Below are positions 25,844-38,900 of a stretch of 64,000 bases of DNA, one piece after another. A model generated the notes under the pieces. The model was not told the DNA's origin, did not search any database, and saw only the letters and a list, made by a program, of their open reading frames with translations. Source of the DNA: Ophthalmolycus amberensis (Eukaryota; Chordata; Actinopteri; Perciformes; Zoarcidae); NCBI GenBank assembly GCA_024529925.1, contig JAFEUB010000720.1, forward strand, positions 404,501 to 468,500, in the 5' to 3' direction. The position numbers were made by a program, and so were the translations under genes. Numbering within the stretch: position 1 is the first letter of the stretch; the number at the start of each line of letters is the position of its first letter.

Positions 25844-26009
25844 GGGTGAAGAGATTGTCCCACATGTAAAGTGTAGCTACACTTAAAACACACTGATTCC
25901 TAATATGTAGCAGTCAGAGCCACTTCCGCACAGTTTCAGGTGAAGGAGTGTGTGTTACAGGTGTATGGGCAGTAACAGGTTCAACAGGGTTTATATGAGG
26001 CCTGAGAGG

Positions 26010-26080
<71 letters not shown>

Positions 26081-29000
26081 ACGACAGCTTTAGACACACC
26101 CACAACAGTGCTCAGCTTACCCGTCTTCTCTCTCACAGACAAAAACAACATCTGTTTGTGATCCAACACCTTTCCAATAAATCAAGTCATCTGTTTGGTT
26201 CTGATTTTTTTTGTGGTGATAATGAGCTCCCACAATATTTCTTTATGTCGTTGAATTTAATTAACATCCATTTTCTTCTTTATTCCTTTAGTTCACGCTC
26301 TACTAGCTTGCAGAGATGCTGTGTGAACCTGTCAGACTGCCGGCTAAACACTGCGGGTGTATCTGGACTAAGTCAATGATGAGGTATTTGTGATATTTCA
26401 CCCTGGGGTGATGGCGTGACACAAACCCGACGGTCTATTATTATCATGGGCTGGGCAGAGAGCAAACAGGTCCAGCAGGTAAAGTGATGGAATACCAAAG
26501 CACGACTACAGAATAACAAAGAGGATTCAGCCCCTCCCCCCCTTAAACGACACATACACACGTTTCTTATTTTTTTCCGACACTTATTTCTTATAAATCT
26601 TATTTCCACATTTCGGGGACAGTTTCTCTTAATTTCCCCCTGAAATCTCTCTCTTCATTTTTTATAAATCCTCTTTTTCTTGATGAGTGATTTCTTTCCC
26701 AGTTTCACTTTTGTTTTTTTCGAGCTTCGAGCTACTTTTCACTTCCTTCTTTGTATTTTACTCAAGTTTTTATTTTTGTCCCTTTGTGGTTTTTCAACAC
26801 ACTCCCTGCTATATTTAGGTGCTTTTCCCCCCCTCTTAACCCAGAAACTGTCATTTCAACATCCTGTGCATCTACTTGTTGAGTCATTGTGAGGTAAGAC
26901 AAACCAAAAAAAAGTCCAGGAAGATATAAACATTTATTCCTTCTCCAAAATAAAAGGAACATTTTGTGAAACTTGGTGGATTTTTCGCACTGTATCAGGT
27001 GATACGAAAACTTCTAGTTTCATAGAGAAAAATCTGAAAAATACAATTTCTAACAGGAACCTTAAAATAACAGTTCAGTTCTGAGTAATGGTGCTCTTTG
27101 TGGTGCAACAAACTGGGTCGTCACAAAAAACTAAATCCCTTTCCCCAAACTATGGCCACCACATTTGTAGAGTGAGTATATTGGCAGTGAACAAGAATGC
27201 TGAGTCTAAATCAACAAAATAAGTCATTTTACATATATATTTTAGCACATACTTGTGAATAACAAGGGGATGTGAGGTGAGAAAAGTTAGATGTGATAAC
27301 AAAGCTCACAGCTCAGTGGAAACAATGTGGTGCGAAGAATATAGAATAATATCTTTAATCTGTTATGCTAAATATTCTTCTTTTTTTTTACTATTTTTTA
27401 CATTTTAGCTAAATGTAAGGATCATTTTAAAGTGAATTTCCAGATCAAAATGTACATTTCCATTCTCTTCTCATTGTATTCCTCTGTTGTATTATAACTG
27501 GCAGAAATACAGAGGAAAATCCAGATGGAAGAATAACTGAAGAGTATGGAAAACTAACATTTGGTACAAATACTTTAAAATCCTGACAGCAGGCCCTCAC
27601 AAAAACTACAACACTCCTTAAAAATATATAGATTCGGGCATATACTGTGGAATAACACTGCATCTTGTTACTGTACGGTATAGCAGATATAATGGCTTAT
27701 AAGATACAAAACTTAAGCTTCAAGATCAACAAAGTATGGTACAGGATCTGAGTGGATCCTTTCTGCCCACAACACCCCTAAAATCGAGGAGGATTTCTTT
27801 CTCATCCGTCTCAATGTGTAAACATGAAAAAAGTGAAATACGTCGACTTGGAAGACACTGCAGAACCAACCTCCTTTCAGTGGTCTATTTTCATTACAAT
27901 TGACGAGAAGTAAACACACAAGCCAACTCAATTCTTCTAGCATACTTTTGTTTCTAGTAGACTAAAACTAGACTCCTTCAAATAATAGCAAGATGCACAA
28001 AAATGCGTAAAACTTGTAGTTTCTCCTTTTCACTCTTTGTGTCTTTCCTCTGGAGAAAAACAATGAAGCGCCATTAGCAGTTTCTATAGTTAGCAAACAA
28101 CAACACCAATAGAAAAACTGTTAGCCCTCATGTACAGTAAGCAGGGTGGAGGTTTCTCAGCATTGACCCTTCCAGTTGACAACAGCACAGAGAAAGGAGG
28201 GAACAATGCGGGTGAGAATAACAGAAACTAACAAGGTGTTGGTCCTTTTCAGGCACAGACAACAGAGAGCCGCTAATACCAGCCATCACAATAATTCTCT
28301 ACGTCACCTTCCAGCCATCATGTGTTCTAAAACTATAGCTGGCCACACAGGCGGAGAAGAGGATTTCTGTGGCTATTCCCGTGGTTTTGGACTTAGAATT
28401 CGTATTTAAGGTGTTTTATAAAAGGTAAATTATCCATCAGTGTTTGGGAAGTTTGTCATACTAAAACCACTAATATCAATCTGTGATAAAGACGTCTGTT
28501 TGTGGTCAGAAGAACAGGGTAGCATATCTTTCTATGTTTGTACTTGTTGAACGTATTGTACTTTATTTTTAAGGGTCCAAAAACAACCAAAAACGAATTG
28601 ATGTCCTGTAACTTTATATTGTAATTAGTGTCATTTGTGAATAATGGCAGTTAGAGCAGGAGCAGAACATGTGGTGATGCCTTTGTTTATGGGTCCATCA
28701 TAATAATAATTTCCAAAAGGATCTGTGTAATTTGGTGCTAATTGTGGGGAAACTGTGTTCAATTATACTTTTTAGACTAATTCATTCCTTCTCATTCATT
28801 TCTAGCGTGAGATTTTTTAGTCGCAGATCAGCTGAACATGTAAAAAATGTGAATAGACAAGCAATTCAACATACTGTGTATGGAGAATAAAGTTACTACT
28901 AATACATTAATAGTCAGCTAATATTTACTTGGATTTATGTTTGTTCTTTCAAGGATATCCCTGTTTCCAACGATTAGTATTAAATTACATATAGTTACAT

Positions 29001-29373
29001 CCAAAAACTCCTTGGAAATTATTCAGGAAGTTATTTTGTGTCATTTAATTCATGACTCAAAACATATGCCGCAAAATAAGTACATCAATTGTTCTAAGTT
29101 AGCTTTTTGGGGGAAAATATGCATTGCGTATTTCATGAGCATTTAATGATTAATTGTAAATCATACGTCATTAACATGGCTTGTGGGAATTGCTTAAAAT
29201 GTGCATCCCTAGCACCAACACAAGAAGAGGCTGTCTTTCAGTGTGCCTGGGGACCCTTCTGTGTTCACACTATACTACTGTACATGCTCACACATGTCCC
29301 TGACCACCTTCAACCGTGTCTTGAATGATGCATCAATCCAGGTGAATCACATCTCAACGTAGACATATTTTAG
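25533..29373. other. intergenic: coiled-coil gene promoter side and fam163a 3' side
   Basis: The left part holds the 5' leader and promoter of the rabgap1l-type gene, with a (GA)n run at 25809-25840 and a 58-base (GT)n at 26012-26069 running into GA. The rest is A/T-rich, without coding exons. It may include a long fam163a 3' UTR: minus-strand AATAAA hexamers lie at 28562-28567 and 26933-26938. Confidence 0.6.
26012..26080. repeat. (GT)n-(GA)n compound microsatellite
   Basis: A run of 29 GT units is followed directly by a short GA run. A separate pure (GA)n tract lies at 25809-25840. Both are upstream of the rabgap1l-type gene start. Confidence 0.95.
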
Positions 29374-30091
29374 TCACATGTGCTGCGAGGTCAGACCTGG
29401 GTGCTGTAGGGGCGGGGTGGGGGAGGGAAACATGTCCGTGGGACTGTAGTAACTCAGAGGGGAGGATCCCTGTGGGTTGGCAGACAGCGGGAGAGAGACG
29501 CACGGGTTCTCGTAGTAGGTGTGGAAGCCCAGCCGCTCCCCTCCGTTGTGCTGGTCGTCTGCGAGTCCAGAGCGGAGCGAGTACGGCGAACAGGTGGGGC
29601 AGTGGTTGTGGTGGGAACCCGAGTCCAGCTGGTCCAGAGAGACGGGGATGATAGCCGCGCCGTCCATGGCGAGTGCGTTGCAGGCGTTGCAGGGGAAGTG
29701 TGAGAGAGGGTCCGCTCCCACCACAGAGCCCACGTCCACCTCAGAACCATTCTTCTTACAGCAGTAATACTGCAGAGAGCAGACAAGGACATTGGGGAAG
29801 TTGTGCCAGAAATCTCTACTCGGTTTTTAAACTGCAACACATTTCTCATGGTATTCACAGATCGCTGAGCTCACTTTTTCATAGGTCATCTAGATTAAAC
29901 TTTACATTGAATTTTGCTCTTATCATTATTCAAAAAAAAAAAAAAATCCTCCTTTCAAATGATGGAGCACATGCACATTTATACACACACGGTGATACCT
30001 GGAGTCTACAGTAACAGAGCACTGCTACAATGCACAGCAGTATCACTCCGGCGAGAATTCCTCCGGATATAACAATAGTTCCCGCTGACAT
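29374..30091 (-). CDS. fam163a: FAM163A-like small single-pass membrane protein
   Basis: Two coding exons, in transcript order: 29999-30091 and 29374-29769. They give 162 residues, against about 167 in human FAM163A. Exon 1 (31 codons) starts MSAGTIVISGGILAGVILLC and ends CYCRLQ. It is a near match to the family's invariant N-terminal membrane segment and is cut at the same place (CYCRLQ|YYCCKK). Exon 2 begins YYCCKKNGSEVD. It shares with FAM163A the CNAC, HCPTCSPY and NGGERLGF...TYYENP elements, while the last 40 residues diverge. The cysteines after the membrane span may be palmitoylated; that is inference. The intron is GT-AG (229 bases). FAM163A rather than FAM163B is preferred because of the CTTCSPY-like and GGERLSF-like segments. 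Cellular function is poorly known; in human it was described from neuroblastoma. Confidence 0.88.
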
Positions 30092-30827
30092 TCGACCAGC
30101 TCTCCATCAAACCCTTCAGAGCGAGACGGAGAGAGATGGAAAGTTTGAAGACAGCGAAGCAGAGAATGAGCTAATTAGACATCTGGATTCCGGTAGTGCC
30201 GGCAGAGATGTGACTTAAATGTTCTGCAACATATTCAGTATACTTACGTCCAACAAAGGTTTCTATAATGCCTGCAAAGATAACCAACGTAGGCTGAATT
30301 AGTATATTTATGTAACATTGTGATGTAACCTCAACTGATGAAACATGTTGTAAGTTATCATGCAGCAGACAGCTGAGGATGTTTCAGGCTTTACAGATAC
30401 AGATGGATGAGAAATGAAAGAAGAAAAAGAAAAATCACCATGAACTTACAGAACAGCTTTGGTGCTCCTTGACTGAGATTCTGTAGTCTCTAAAACTCAA
30501 CCCTAATTTTGTGTTTTGATGACGATGGTGTGATACTGAATATCCAAATATGATCCAATCATGACCTGTAGAAGCTGAAGCATTTGTTCCGTGATTTTTG
30601 GGGAAATATGAAATGAATACCACTCTTTTGTGCGAGTGCGCTAAGGCCGCATGCAGATCATATCGTAGAGACCGTGTTAGAAGAAAACAGTCAGTAAACC
30701 AGTCCACATTACAAATACACCCCCCCCCAAAAAAACAAGTGGAAACAGAAAGTCTTCAAAGTCTTCAAATATTGCAATATCATTTTTAGGCCTTTCCTGA
30801 ACCTTTTGCAACCTTTGCAACCTTTGC

Positions 30828-30851
30828 AACCTTTCCTGAGGAGGAAAGGTT
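30828..30851. repeat. small hairpin after a (AACCTTTGC)n tandem repeat
   Basis: A 10-base perfect inverted repeat (aacctttcct / aggaaaggtt) with a 4-base loop follows about three tandem copies of a 9-base unit starting near 30800. It is probably slippage-derived. No function is implied. Confidence 0.6.
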
Positions 30852-33800
30852 GGTGTATTGTTAAAAGTGAAATGCGACAAAGTGAAATGGAAACAGATTT
30901 AGCGAATGACATATGAACCGTGTGACGTCACCGTCCACTGAAAATTTTTCTCTGCTAAGACAAAACAAATAGCAGCAGATTAAAAAGTCATCATCGCACA
31001 GATCAGATTTTGCTTTTTGCTTTTGAGGTTAAACTGGAACTCTTTAAATGACGTCATCTTGTTGCGACCTCTTCCTCTGAAATGGTATCATTGTTTTCCG
31101 ACTGAAGAATTGGCGACAACTAGGGCTGGGTGTCATTAAAGTGATACCGATGGAGTACGTCATTCAATACCCATCATGTGAATGGAAGCTGTGTGTGTGT
31201 GTGTGTGTGTCTCCCACTGGCTAATCACCGCCACACTGCACAGCGCTCCCACTCGGGCGATACCGGTAAGGCCGACCCACGACGGCGAGACTGCATTGCC
31301 ACAGAACCGTGACGCCCACCCACCCTCCAGTTCTCCCCTCAGGGTCAAATTGTTAGCTCTGTCCGGCTTAGACATCTCCGTGCTCACAGTCGTGTGCAGG
31401 CCTGCTACCCTGGCTGTTGTATCTGCTGCAATTAGGGGACAACCACACGTCACATTAAATCAAAGTCTGCTTGCGGCTATTGGCTGCACGCAAACAGAAA
31501 CATTTTTTTTCTAGATCTGGGCACAAACGGACCACTACAAATACGTAATTACAGAGCTTGAGCATCGAGGCCAATTAGCCTAGCTTAGAATAACGACGGG
31601 AGGAAAGGGTAAACATTTCGCTCAAAAATATGTCAACCAACACTTCCAAAGCTCTTATTATAATATATCATTTGTGCAGAAATGTTTAAATGGGCTCTTG
31701 TTCTGCCATTTCTTGCTCAACAAAAACCAAGCATAGTGATATTTCGAGCTACAGCAGGAGACAGTGTACAAAAACGTTGTCGAGAAACTGTCATTGCAGC
31801 ATATTACCCCCCTTGAAAAAACAAATTGTATTGTTTTTGTTTACAATACATTCATGAATCAGGTTTAGAGGCTCGCTATTTACCCCTGCTTACAGTCTTT
31901 ATACTAATTTAAGATAATCGCCTGCCGGCTACAACTCTGCGTGTGGCATCGATCCACTCATGGCATCGATCCACTCATCTGACTCTCAGAAAGACGATGA
32001 ATCAGACCTTTTCCTAAAACACTGAAACATGTCTGAGATTTGTGACTCCCCTGTTTATCCATTTGGCAAAAAAATCAGTTGTTTTTCGGTTGTTATGAGC
32101 TTAATGAGAGGTCATTTCCCCCCTTTACAAATCAGTGACACCTGAGCTCTAACAGAGGAGAGGGACACTTACATTAGAAGACAGCCGAGATGCAAAGATG
32201 GAGTGGAAGAAGGTTGGAAACCATGACGGGCCTGTGGAGTCTCAAAACCTGCTCTCACTGAAACTCCTGCAGAAAGAGAAAGAACAAGAACAAAATTAAA
32301 GAAATACAGGGCTGCAGCTTGTGATTACTTTCACAAACCCAATTCATTCCTTTCCATCGACTTCTATTTGACGTTACAGGGATACAAAATAGAGGCATTG
32401 TATTTCATTTTGTTATGTCTTTCATTTCTTTTTAATTCAGTTTATAAATACAATAAATGTTTAGACTATAAAATGCCAAAAACAACAACTGGTGACTGTT
32501 CAAACTGTGTATTTAGTTTAATCAACAGTCCAAGTGTTTTATTTACATTCATATGAGACGGAGAAAAGCAACAAATCCTCTTATTTGAGAAGCTGGAACC
32601 AGACAATTGAGTTATTATCAAAAATGTCAAATCAATCAACTAGTTGTTTCAGCACTAGAGTATATCTCACACCACTGTTTCATATGGAGTCTGGGCTCAC
32701 AAAAAGAGCCATGAATGCACGCATCAGTTATACATTATTATACTCACGACAGGAATCTTAAAAGCAACAATTGCAAAGTGTGACTGCGTTCCACCAGACC
32801 ACTGGGCGGCAAACAGACCCTCAGTATGTCGGTGGATTAGCATTCTGACTGCAGCAGCACCTACTGAGCACTCTTGCCATATGGCCGTTATATGTGCAGT
32901 ACAGTTTCAGCATATTAATCTGGTCATGTGCATCTCCTGGTATTTGTGGTCGACTGCGACCGATTCAAAAGCACATCTCAAAGTTGCGTGAATTACCATC
33001 ACGATTCAATACTGATATAGCGAATAAACAACACAGTAAAGATGCATTTACTACACAACTCAATACATGCGACTTCTTGTTTTGATGAGAACTGGTGTGA
33101 ACATAAGATATCCGACTTTAGACACACTGCCAGGGTAAAGTCAAGAAAACGTATAAATGGAAGTCAAGTGTTGGGATTTCTAAATCCAACGTTTGCTCTG
33201 CATTGCAAGTATATAATCTAAAACAAATAGCTCTAATGGGCAAAAATAGTGTCAATGAAAAGAAATCAAGAGTCTGCTACACATAATTATCTCCACTGCA
33301 CTCAGCAAATGTTCTGTCTAGCCTCAAATAGACCTTATAAACAGGTCTATCTGACAGAAAGCAGTACATTCACTGTGTGACAGAACTGCTGTGAGAATGC
33401 CTTGATACATGTTTTACTGTCATCCACGTTAAAATACCACATAAACACACAATCCCTATATGAATGCACTAAGATGGAATTACTTTTTGTACCAGTATAT
33501 AAAATGCACGATTTTGTCCTTAATTTAGATCAATTTATATGGTTGAGTTCAGGCAGAATTATTCATTTAAAGCACTGCCATTACAGTAATTACAACACCA
33601 GCCGACGTTGTTTATCTACTGTTCAAGTTGATTAACTAAAACATTCGCAAATGTTCAACAGGAGAACAACATTTAATTATACCAATTAAATTGATTTAAA
33701 AAACAAATATGACAAGCTTCTTTCTCATTACTGGTGTATCAGCGTAATCTTCTAAACGCTGCGAGGCACTCAAGGGGAGTAGTTTGTAGTGATTTTAACC

Positions 33801-35975
33801 TTGCTTTAAACATTCTGGCACTTGTTGTATTGACGGAACGGGAAAATCTCAGCCAGAAGGTTCAAATAAATGCTAGTTTAGGGTTTGATTGGTTTGGTCT
33901 GATGCCTGACTGTGGAGCCACATGTTCCCAACCTACAGTCCTATCCAGCCAGATGTGTCCTCTTTCCTCTGTCTCTTTTGTTTTTAACACTGAATAATAA
34001 ACGTGAATCTCTGACAAATTTAACACAACTAAGAGGGAGAAATGTGTGTGTATGTGTGTGCGTGTGTTTGAAATGAGCATGTGAGCCTCCTTCCCTGACA
34101 GCTCACTCGGTGCAGTATCTTCCATTGCGTCATAGTACTAAATTATATACACCACGGGCCACACTAATGTCGTTAAAAGCGATGTGAAGTCTCTCTTGCT
34201 ACCCATTTCTCCATCTCGTCCCGCTCTAGCTCACTACCTTCTGTCTCTTCGGTCCTTTCCCCTCTCGTCTCTCCTTACTCTCCTAATCTCCCATTCACTC
34301 TTTTAACCATATCCTCCTCTTTCACCACACGGTACAACAGTCCCCCCCCCCCCCCCGGTTTATCCTGTCAAGCCCCTTGGCTTTCAGGGCTTGACAAGAC
34401 TGCTGAAGCTACTATAGCAAATGAATGCAGAAACGATGATGTATATCAACACAGACAAAGCAATGGGATATTTTTAGAACAAAAAAATAAGTGATTTTGA
34501 CATGCAACCAAATTATGCTAAGGGAGCGTCGAGGTAAAGCCTCAGATTAGTTCCAACAGACTGGCGAGACAAAGACGCCAAGTGACAGGAGGTTCTGAGA
34601 CTCAACTCTAATGCCATGGGAGTATCTTAACCAACGCAGTTCATGTCTGAGTGTCGGTGGGTTCGGAGCCGTCGCCATCAACTGAAACACATGCAAACAC
34701 ACACAACAACCCTGTGGCCTGAAAGGAGGTAGAGGATCAGCCTGCGAGTTGTTGACTTGGAAAAGTGACAGGGATGAACGGGGAAGAGACGGTCTAACAG
34801 TCTAACAGGCATCGGATAACTACAAAACCTCCTTTAAGTAATTAAGTGTACGACTCCCCGTTGACCAGCAGTGCGTCTGTCGGATGAGCTTTAGTGACAG
34901 TGAGTAAAGGATCCAGTTCTTCACTGTACAAGAGAAAGGCTGAAGAAATGTGTATCCCTGAGATTTGAACTGAATCCCAAAAGCAATGCTGAGATGTTTG
35001 TTGTGAGTCTGTGTGTGAGAGTGTTTGCACTGTTCGTGCTGTTAGCATCGTTAGCCGCCTAGCCGCCTGGCTCAGCCTTCGCCATGTTGAGAGTTGTGGG
35101 AAGGCTAAACATCTGCACAAATATGTCTTGAATTACGCATAGAGCAGCTTTAAGGTTTGTACTGTTTAAAGTAAAAGAAGCAAACTGAATGTCACCTCAA
35201 CCAGGAGACTCCTGTTTTACCATCTTGAGGGACATTGAGGATATCTTTGGTAGAAAACTACCTACTACTCAGTTTTTGTTTTATGTGAGAACAGTCATGA
35301 AACACTGTTCATTGCACTGAATATTAGTTTGAGACAGTTTCTTGTGATTTTTCGATCAGGATTAGAACATATTTTAATATTCTTGTGATGTTGATTTCAA
35401 CTACATGCCTCAAAGCATAGAGAAGTGTGCTTCTCCTCTCTCTCTCTCTTTCATGCATAAAACAACTCAAAACAGTTGGTGACATTGGCAATTATACCTT
35501 TATTCAAGCTATCACATCATCTAGTGTCGACCTTCATAATATTGGAAATGTTGAAAGAGGTGGAGAGGTTTCACACTCAACTTGCAGGACTATTCTTAGC
35601 AGTTCCATCGTGAAAAGCAGGAGATGAGAGGCAGCTGAGAGAGGTGTCATATTTTAATTTGTTTTCTCTGTGGGAAATAAAACGATCCCAGCTAAATGCG
35701 AACGCACAGAAACTCAGAAGTGTGTGTGGGTGAACAACCAGCTCATACACACACACACACACACACACTCACATTCAGCACATAGACATCCACCGCCGAA
35801 CATATCCCTAATCGAAAGTTGGAGAGGTAAAAACGCTTCCCTCTGAAGTTTCACGTGGATGGGTGATGATTTTGTGTTTTGAAATTAAGAGCTTTCTCGC
35901 CCATGTGATGCCCGGGTGAACCAGGAAAATGAGATAAGCTTTGAACGGGGAATTTAATCAGAAAAGTCCACTTAA

Positions 35976-36305
35976 AGTTAACGAAATAGTTTGGCATTTT
36001 GGGAAACACGCTCATTTGCTAACTTGTTCAGAGTTAAGATGTGAATATCGATACCACTCTTACATTTATCTGTTCAATACAAAGCTGGAGCCAGCACGTG
36101 GTTAGCTTAGCTTAGCATAAAGACTGGAAACAGGGGCAAGGAGCTAGCTTGGATCTGTCCAAATGTAACATAACGGGTCTACTAAAGCTCACTAATTCAG
36201 ACGGCATATCTCGTTCTTTTGATCTGTACAGAAAGTCTACGACTACACACTGTGGTTTAATGCGTGGTTAGGTTATGGGCTATATTTCTTGGCTCGGAGA
36301 CCATG
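35976..36305 (+). repeat. old copy of a TTAA-type fish repeat
   Basis: The segment includes 'ggcattttgggaaacacgct', 'gataccactcttac', 'gctggagccagcac', 'ggttagcttagcttagcata' and 'aagactggaaacaggggcaa'. It is the same family as the inverted-end element at 49742-50554. It is a common percomorph repeat that I recognise from memory. The copy is diverged and its right boundary is unclear. Confidence 0.65.
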
Positions 36306-38449
36306 TGTCTGACACATAGACCAAACAGTTTGCCATTAACAGTGATATGAAACAGAGGAAATCTACACATTTCCATATTTAGAGAACCTGGAACCAGCAA
36401 ATATTTAGCATTTTTTAATAATAAAGTCCTCAAATAATGAGACAACAAATGTTATGTCAGCTAATGAAGTATGCTAATTAGCTCATCAGCGCAGCCTGTT
36501 TTTATTCCCTTTATATTCTCTTTCATTCTCCACATTCTCAAGAGCGTCTCCTGGAAATGACTCTGGCTTAGCGCCCAAATCAATCAACTTCTTTAAGTGT
36601 CATTATCCTGTGTCATTGTGGATGAATAGATTATAAATAACACTGTGAGAGTAGCAGTTTGTTTTCGGTATTTAAAACATCATTATGAAAGCTGAAACCA
36701 AATGTAAGCTCCCAGAAGACATTAGCCAAAGACAGAGTCATTATGTGGATGAGTTTCAATCCATTTCAAAAAGGGAATAAAAAGAAGCAGAGAAGCTGGG
36801 AGATGATTTGACAACAGGAGATGGATGGGAAACAGAGACCTTACACAGAGTGAGAGAGAGAGGGAGATGGAGCGAGAGGGTAGCGGTACCTGAGCAGCTC
36901 CTTGATGTATCTCCACTCTTAAATAATGATATGAATATTTCGTTGAGGTGGCCTCTCACTGGAAATCTTAGCGAGTCCCTGCAATTTTAAAGCCCTGGGG
37001 CTTCAATTATTCAAGTATCATTCCTTTAACAATATTTTTCCATCACAGGGCAATTTAGCCAGGTAGTAAAATCTGGACTTTTCTGCCTCGTCTGCCTCTG
37101 AAAGCACTCATCTCAGCGTGTGAGGGGAGGAACACATCCACATCTAGGACAGAGACACCCACGGCTAGAGCAGGAGGGAACAAAGACAGCAAGGAGTGGG
37201 AGAGAAAAAGGTGGGAGGAAACCAAATTCAGTCACCTTTTTTTTTATATGACTGACGACACACACACACTCACGTCTCCTTTTGTGTTTGTAATGTCATA
37301 ATTACTTCCTCTATTTTGGATAATTTATGGTCGACTACGTAAGAAACTGGATTTGTGAACTGTGCAGGGGCTAAGTTCAGTGCAGATAATGCCAAAAAAA
37401 GAAGAAACTGAAATCTAAATGAGCTGCAGATGTAAGAGCTGAAACACACGTGAACACTTCAGTTCGCCCAGAGTAAGATCCCTGAGGTGCAGAGCAGAGA
37501 TCAGAGACACCTCGCATACAGTTTGAGTAGAGAGATATCTTGCGGCTAAGCAAACACACCCCTTACCTAAAGAAGTCACCATCTGGGGGCCAGCATGCTC
37601 TATGCTGCAAAGCCCCCTGGGAAAGCAAAAAAAGACTTGACATCAGTTATAACCGTAATGCCAGGAGACGCCTCGGGCCCCGGCAGTGATGTGGTCAGCA
37701 CTGCAGCTACAGTAAATGAGTCTTTTTGGTTTAAGGGGTCAGATGGATCATCTTCATTCACATTATAAATTCATTAAGTGGCTCTTATTCATCACCCCTG
37801 TGTTTATGGACCGCCTCATAGGTTATTATGTAAGATATTGGTTTGATTGTTTGGTGCAACACACGTGTGGTATGAAATCTAGCATATAGAACATGCATAT
37901 TACAATACATCAGAATAAAAGCAGCTATAACCAATGCAGGACAAAGTACAGATTGTACGGTCAGTAATTCCCACAAACTCTAGAAATGAATGTTGTACAA
38001 TTGCTTTTTCTTTCTATTTGTCTTTTAGTAGAGTAATGCAAACAGTCTACTGTGTATTGAGAAGTCATAAACAGGAAAAAGATGGAAGATAAACCCATCT
38101 TAAATCGATTTACTCACCTGCCCAAATTATACCAATTCCGGATGCACACGGTTGAAAGTAATGTCAAACAACAGTACAGACGACCGCTCAACACGATAAA
38201 CACGTGAATGAATACTTTTCTGGTACAAATACAGCTAATGTTTTAACTGAGTGGGCGGCTGGAGGTCAAATTAGCAGCTGTTACATCACTGATTAGCCTC
38301 CTTTCTACTCAATTAGGCGGATGAATTGATATGCAGAGCCGTTAAGTGGCGCGTGGAGGATTGTAAAGCCTTACCTTACAGATTGAAGGAAATCTCAGCA
38401 ACCTGTTTGAGAGACCGTTTCTTTTTCTTTTTTATCAAGTGCGGTCGGT

Positions 38450-38900
38450 CCAGTGTCGTATGCGTTTCTGCACACAATAAAGTCCGGTGATTTCCTCTCC
38501 AGCACCAGTCATTAAAGACGCTCGGAGCCCCCCTGCGCTCGCTCTACAACCAGAACCATCACGTCATTATCTGCGGTCGGTTATCCCCTATCTCCCCCCG
38601 GTTCACTCACAGCCAGGTGCCAGTGAGGGCCTGTGGGAAATATCATGGCATTCTCCACCTTTGTGAAGCGCCGGAGACGGACGAGACGAGGCGGCAGTAC
38701 GGTTGCCGAGTGTCACCGCTCGGCATGGCTGCGTCCTCAGCGCGGTTCCCGGAGGGGGCGGTTTGGCACCCGCTGCCGCCGGTCCCGGTGGGGCGGGGGT
38801 GAGGAGAGGAGAGCAGCGGTGGGAGCGACATTGTCAGCTTTACACCGTGTGATATCACTTTACCGGGAGGATGGCGGAGGTGTGGACAGGGGGTCGTCAG
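38450..38900 (-). promoter_or_regulatory. CpG-rich candidate promoter and 5' noncoding exon, probably fam163a
   Basis: The sequence from about 38.45 to 38.9 kb is much richer in CG dinucleotides than its surroundings and contains GC-box-like ggggcggtt and ggggcggggg. On the minus strand a strong donor (gtgagt, 38605-38610) could end a noncoding exon at 38611. The only downstream gene on that strand is fam163a, 8 kb away, so an upstream fam163a promoter is the simplest reading. No transcript evidence is available, and a long noncoding RNA or enhancer is also possible. Confidence 0.4.

Noticed and set aside
25914..26169. Minus-strand frames rich in His-Thr
   Set aside because: They are translations of the (GT)n microsatellite.
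31121..31514. Possible gene or MITE start at 'tagggctgggtgtcatt'
   Set aside because: The opening resembles a common fish repeat, but no matching inverted end was found. The 110-codon frame is driven by a GT tract. It is left unannotated as an element.
31950..31983. Direct repeat of 'catcgatccactcat'
   Set aside because: Two short tandem copies only. This is ordinary slippage and not a CRISPR-like array.
34367..34394. Hairpin 'gtcaagccc ... gggcttgac'
   Set aside because: A 9-base stem next to a poly(C) run, with no supporting context for an RNA gene or terminator.
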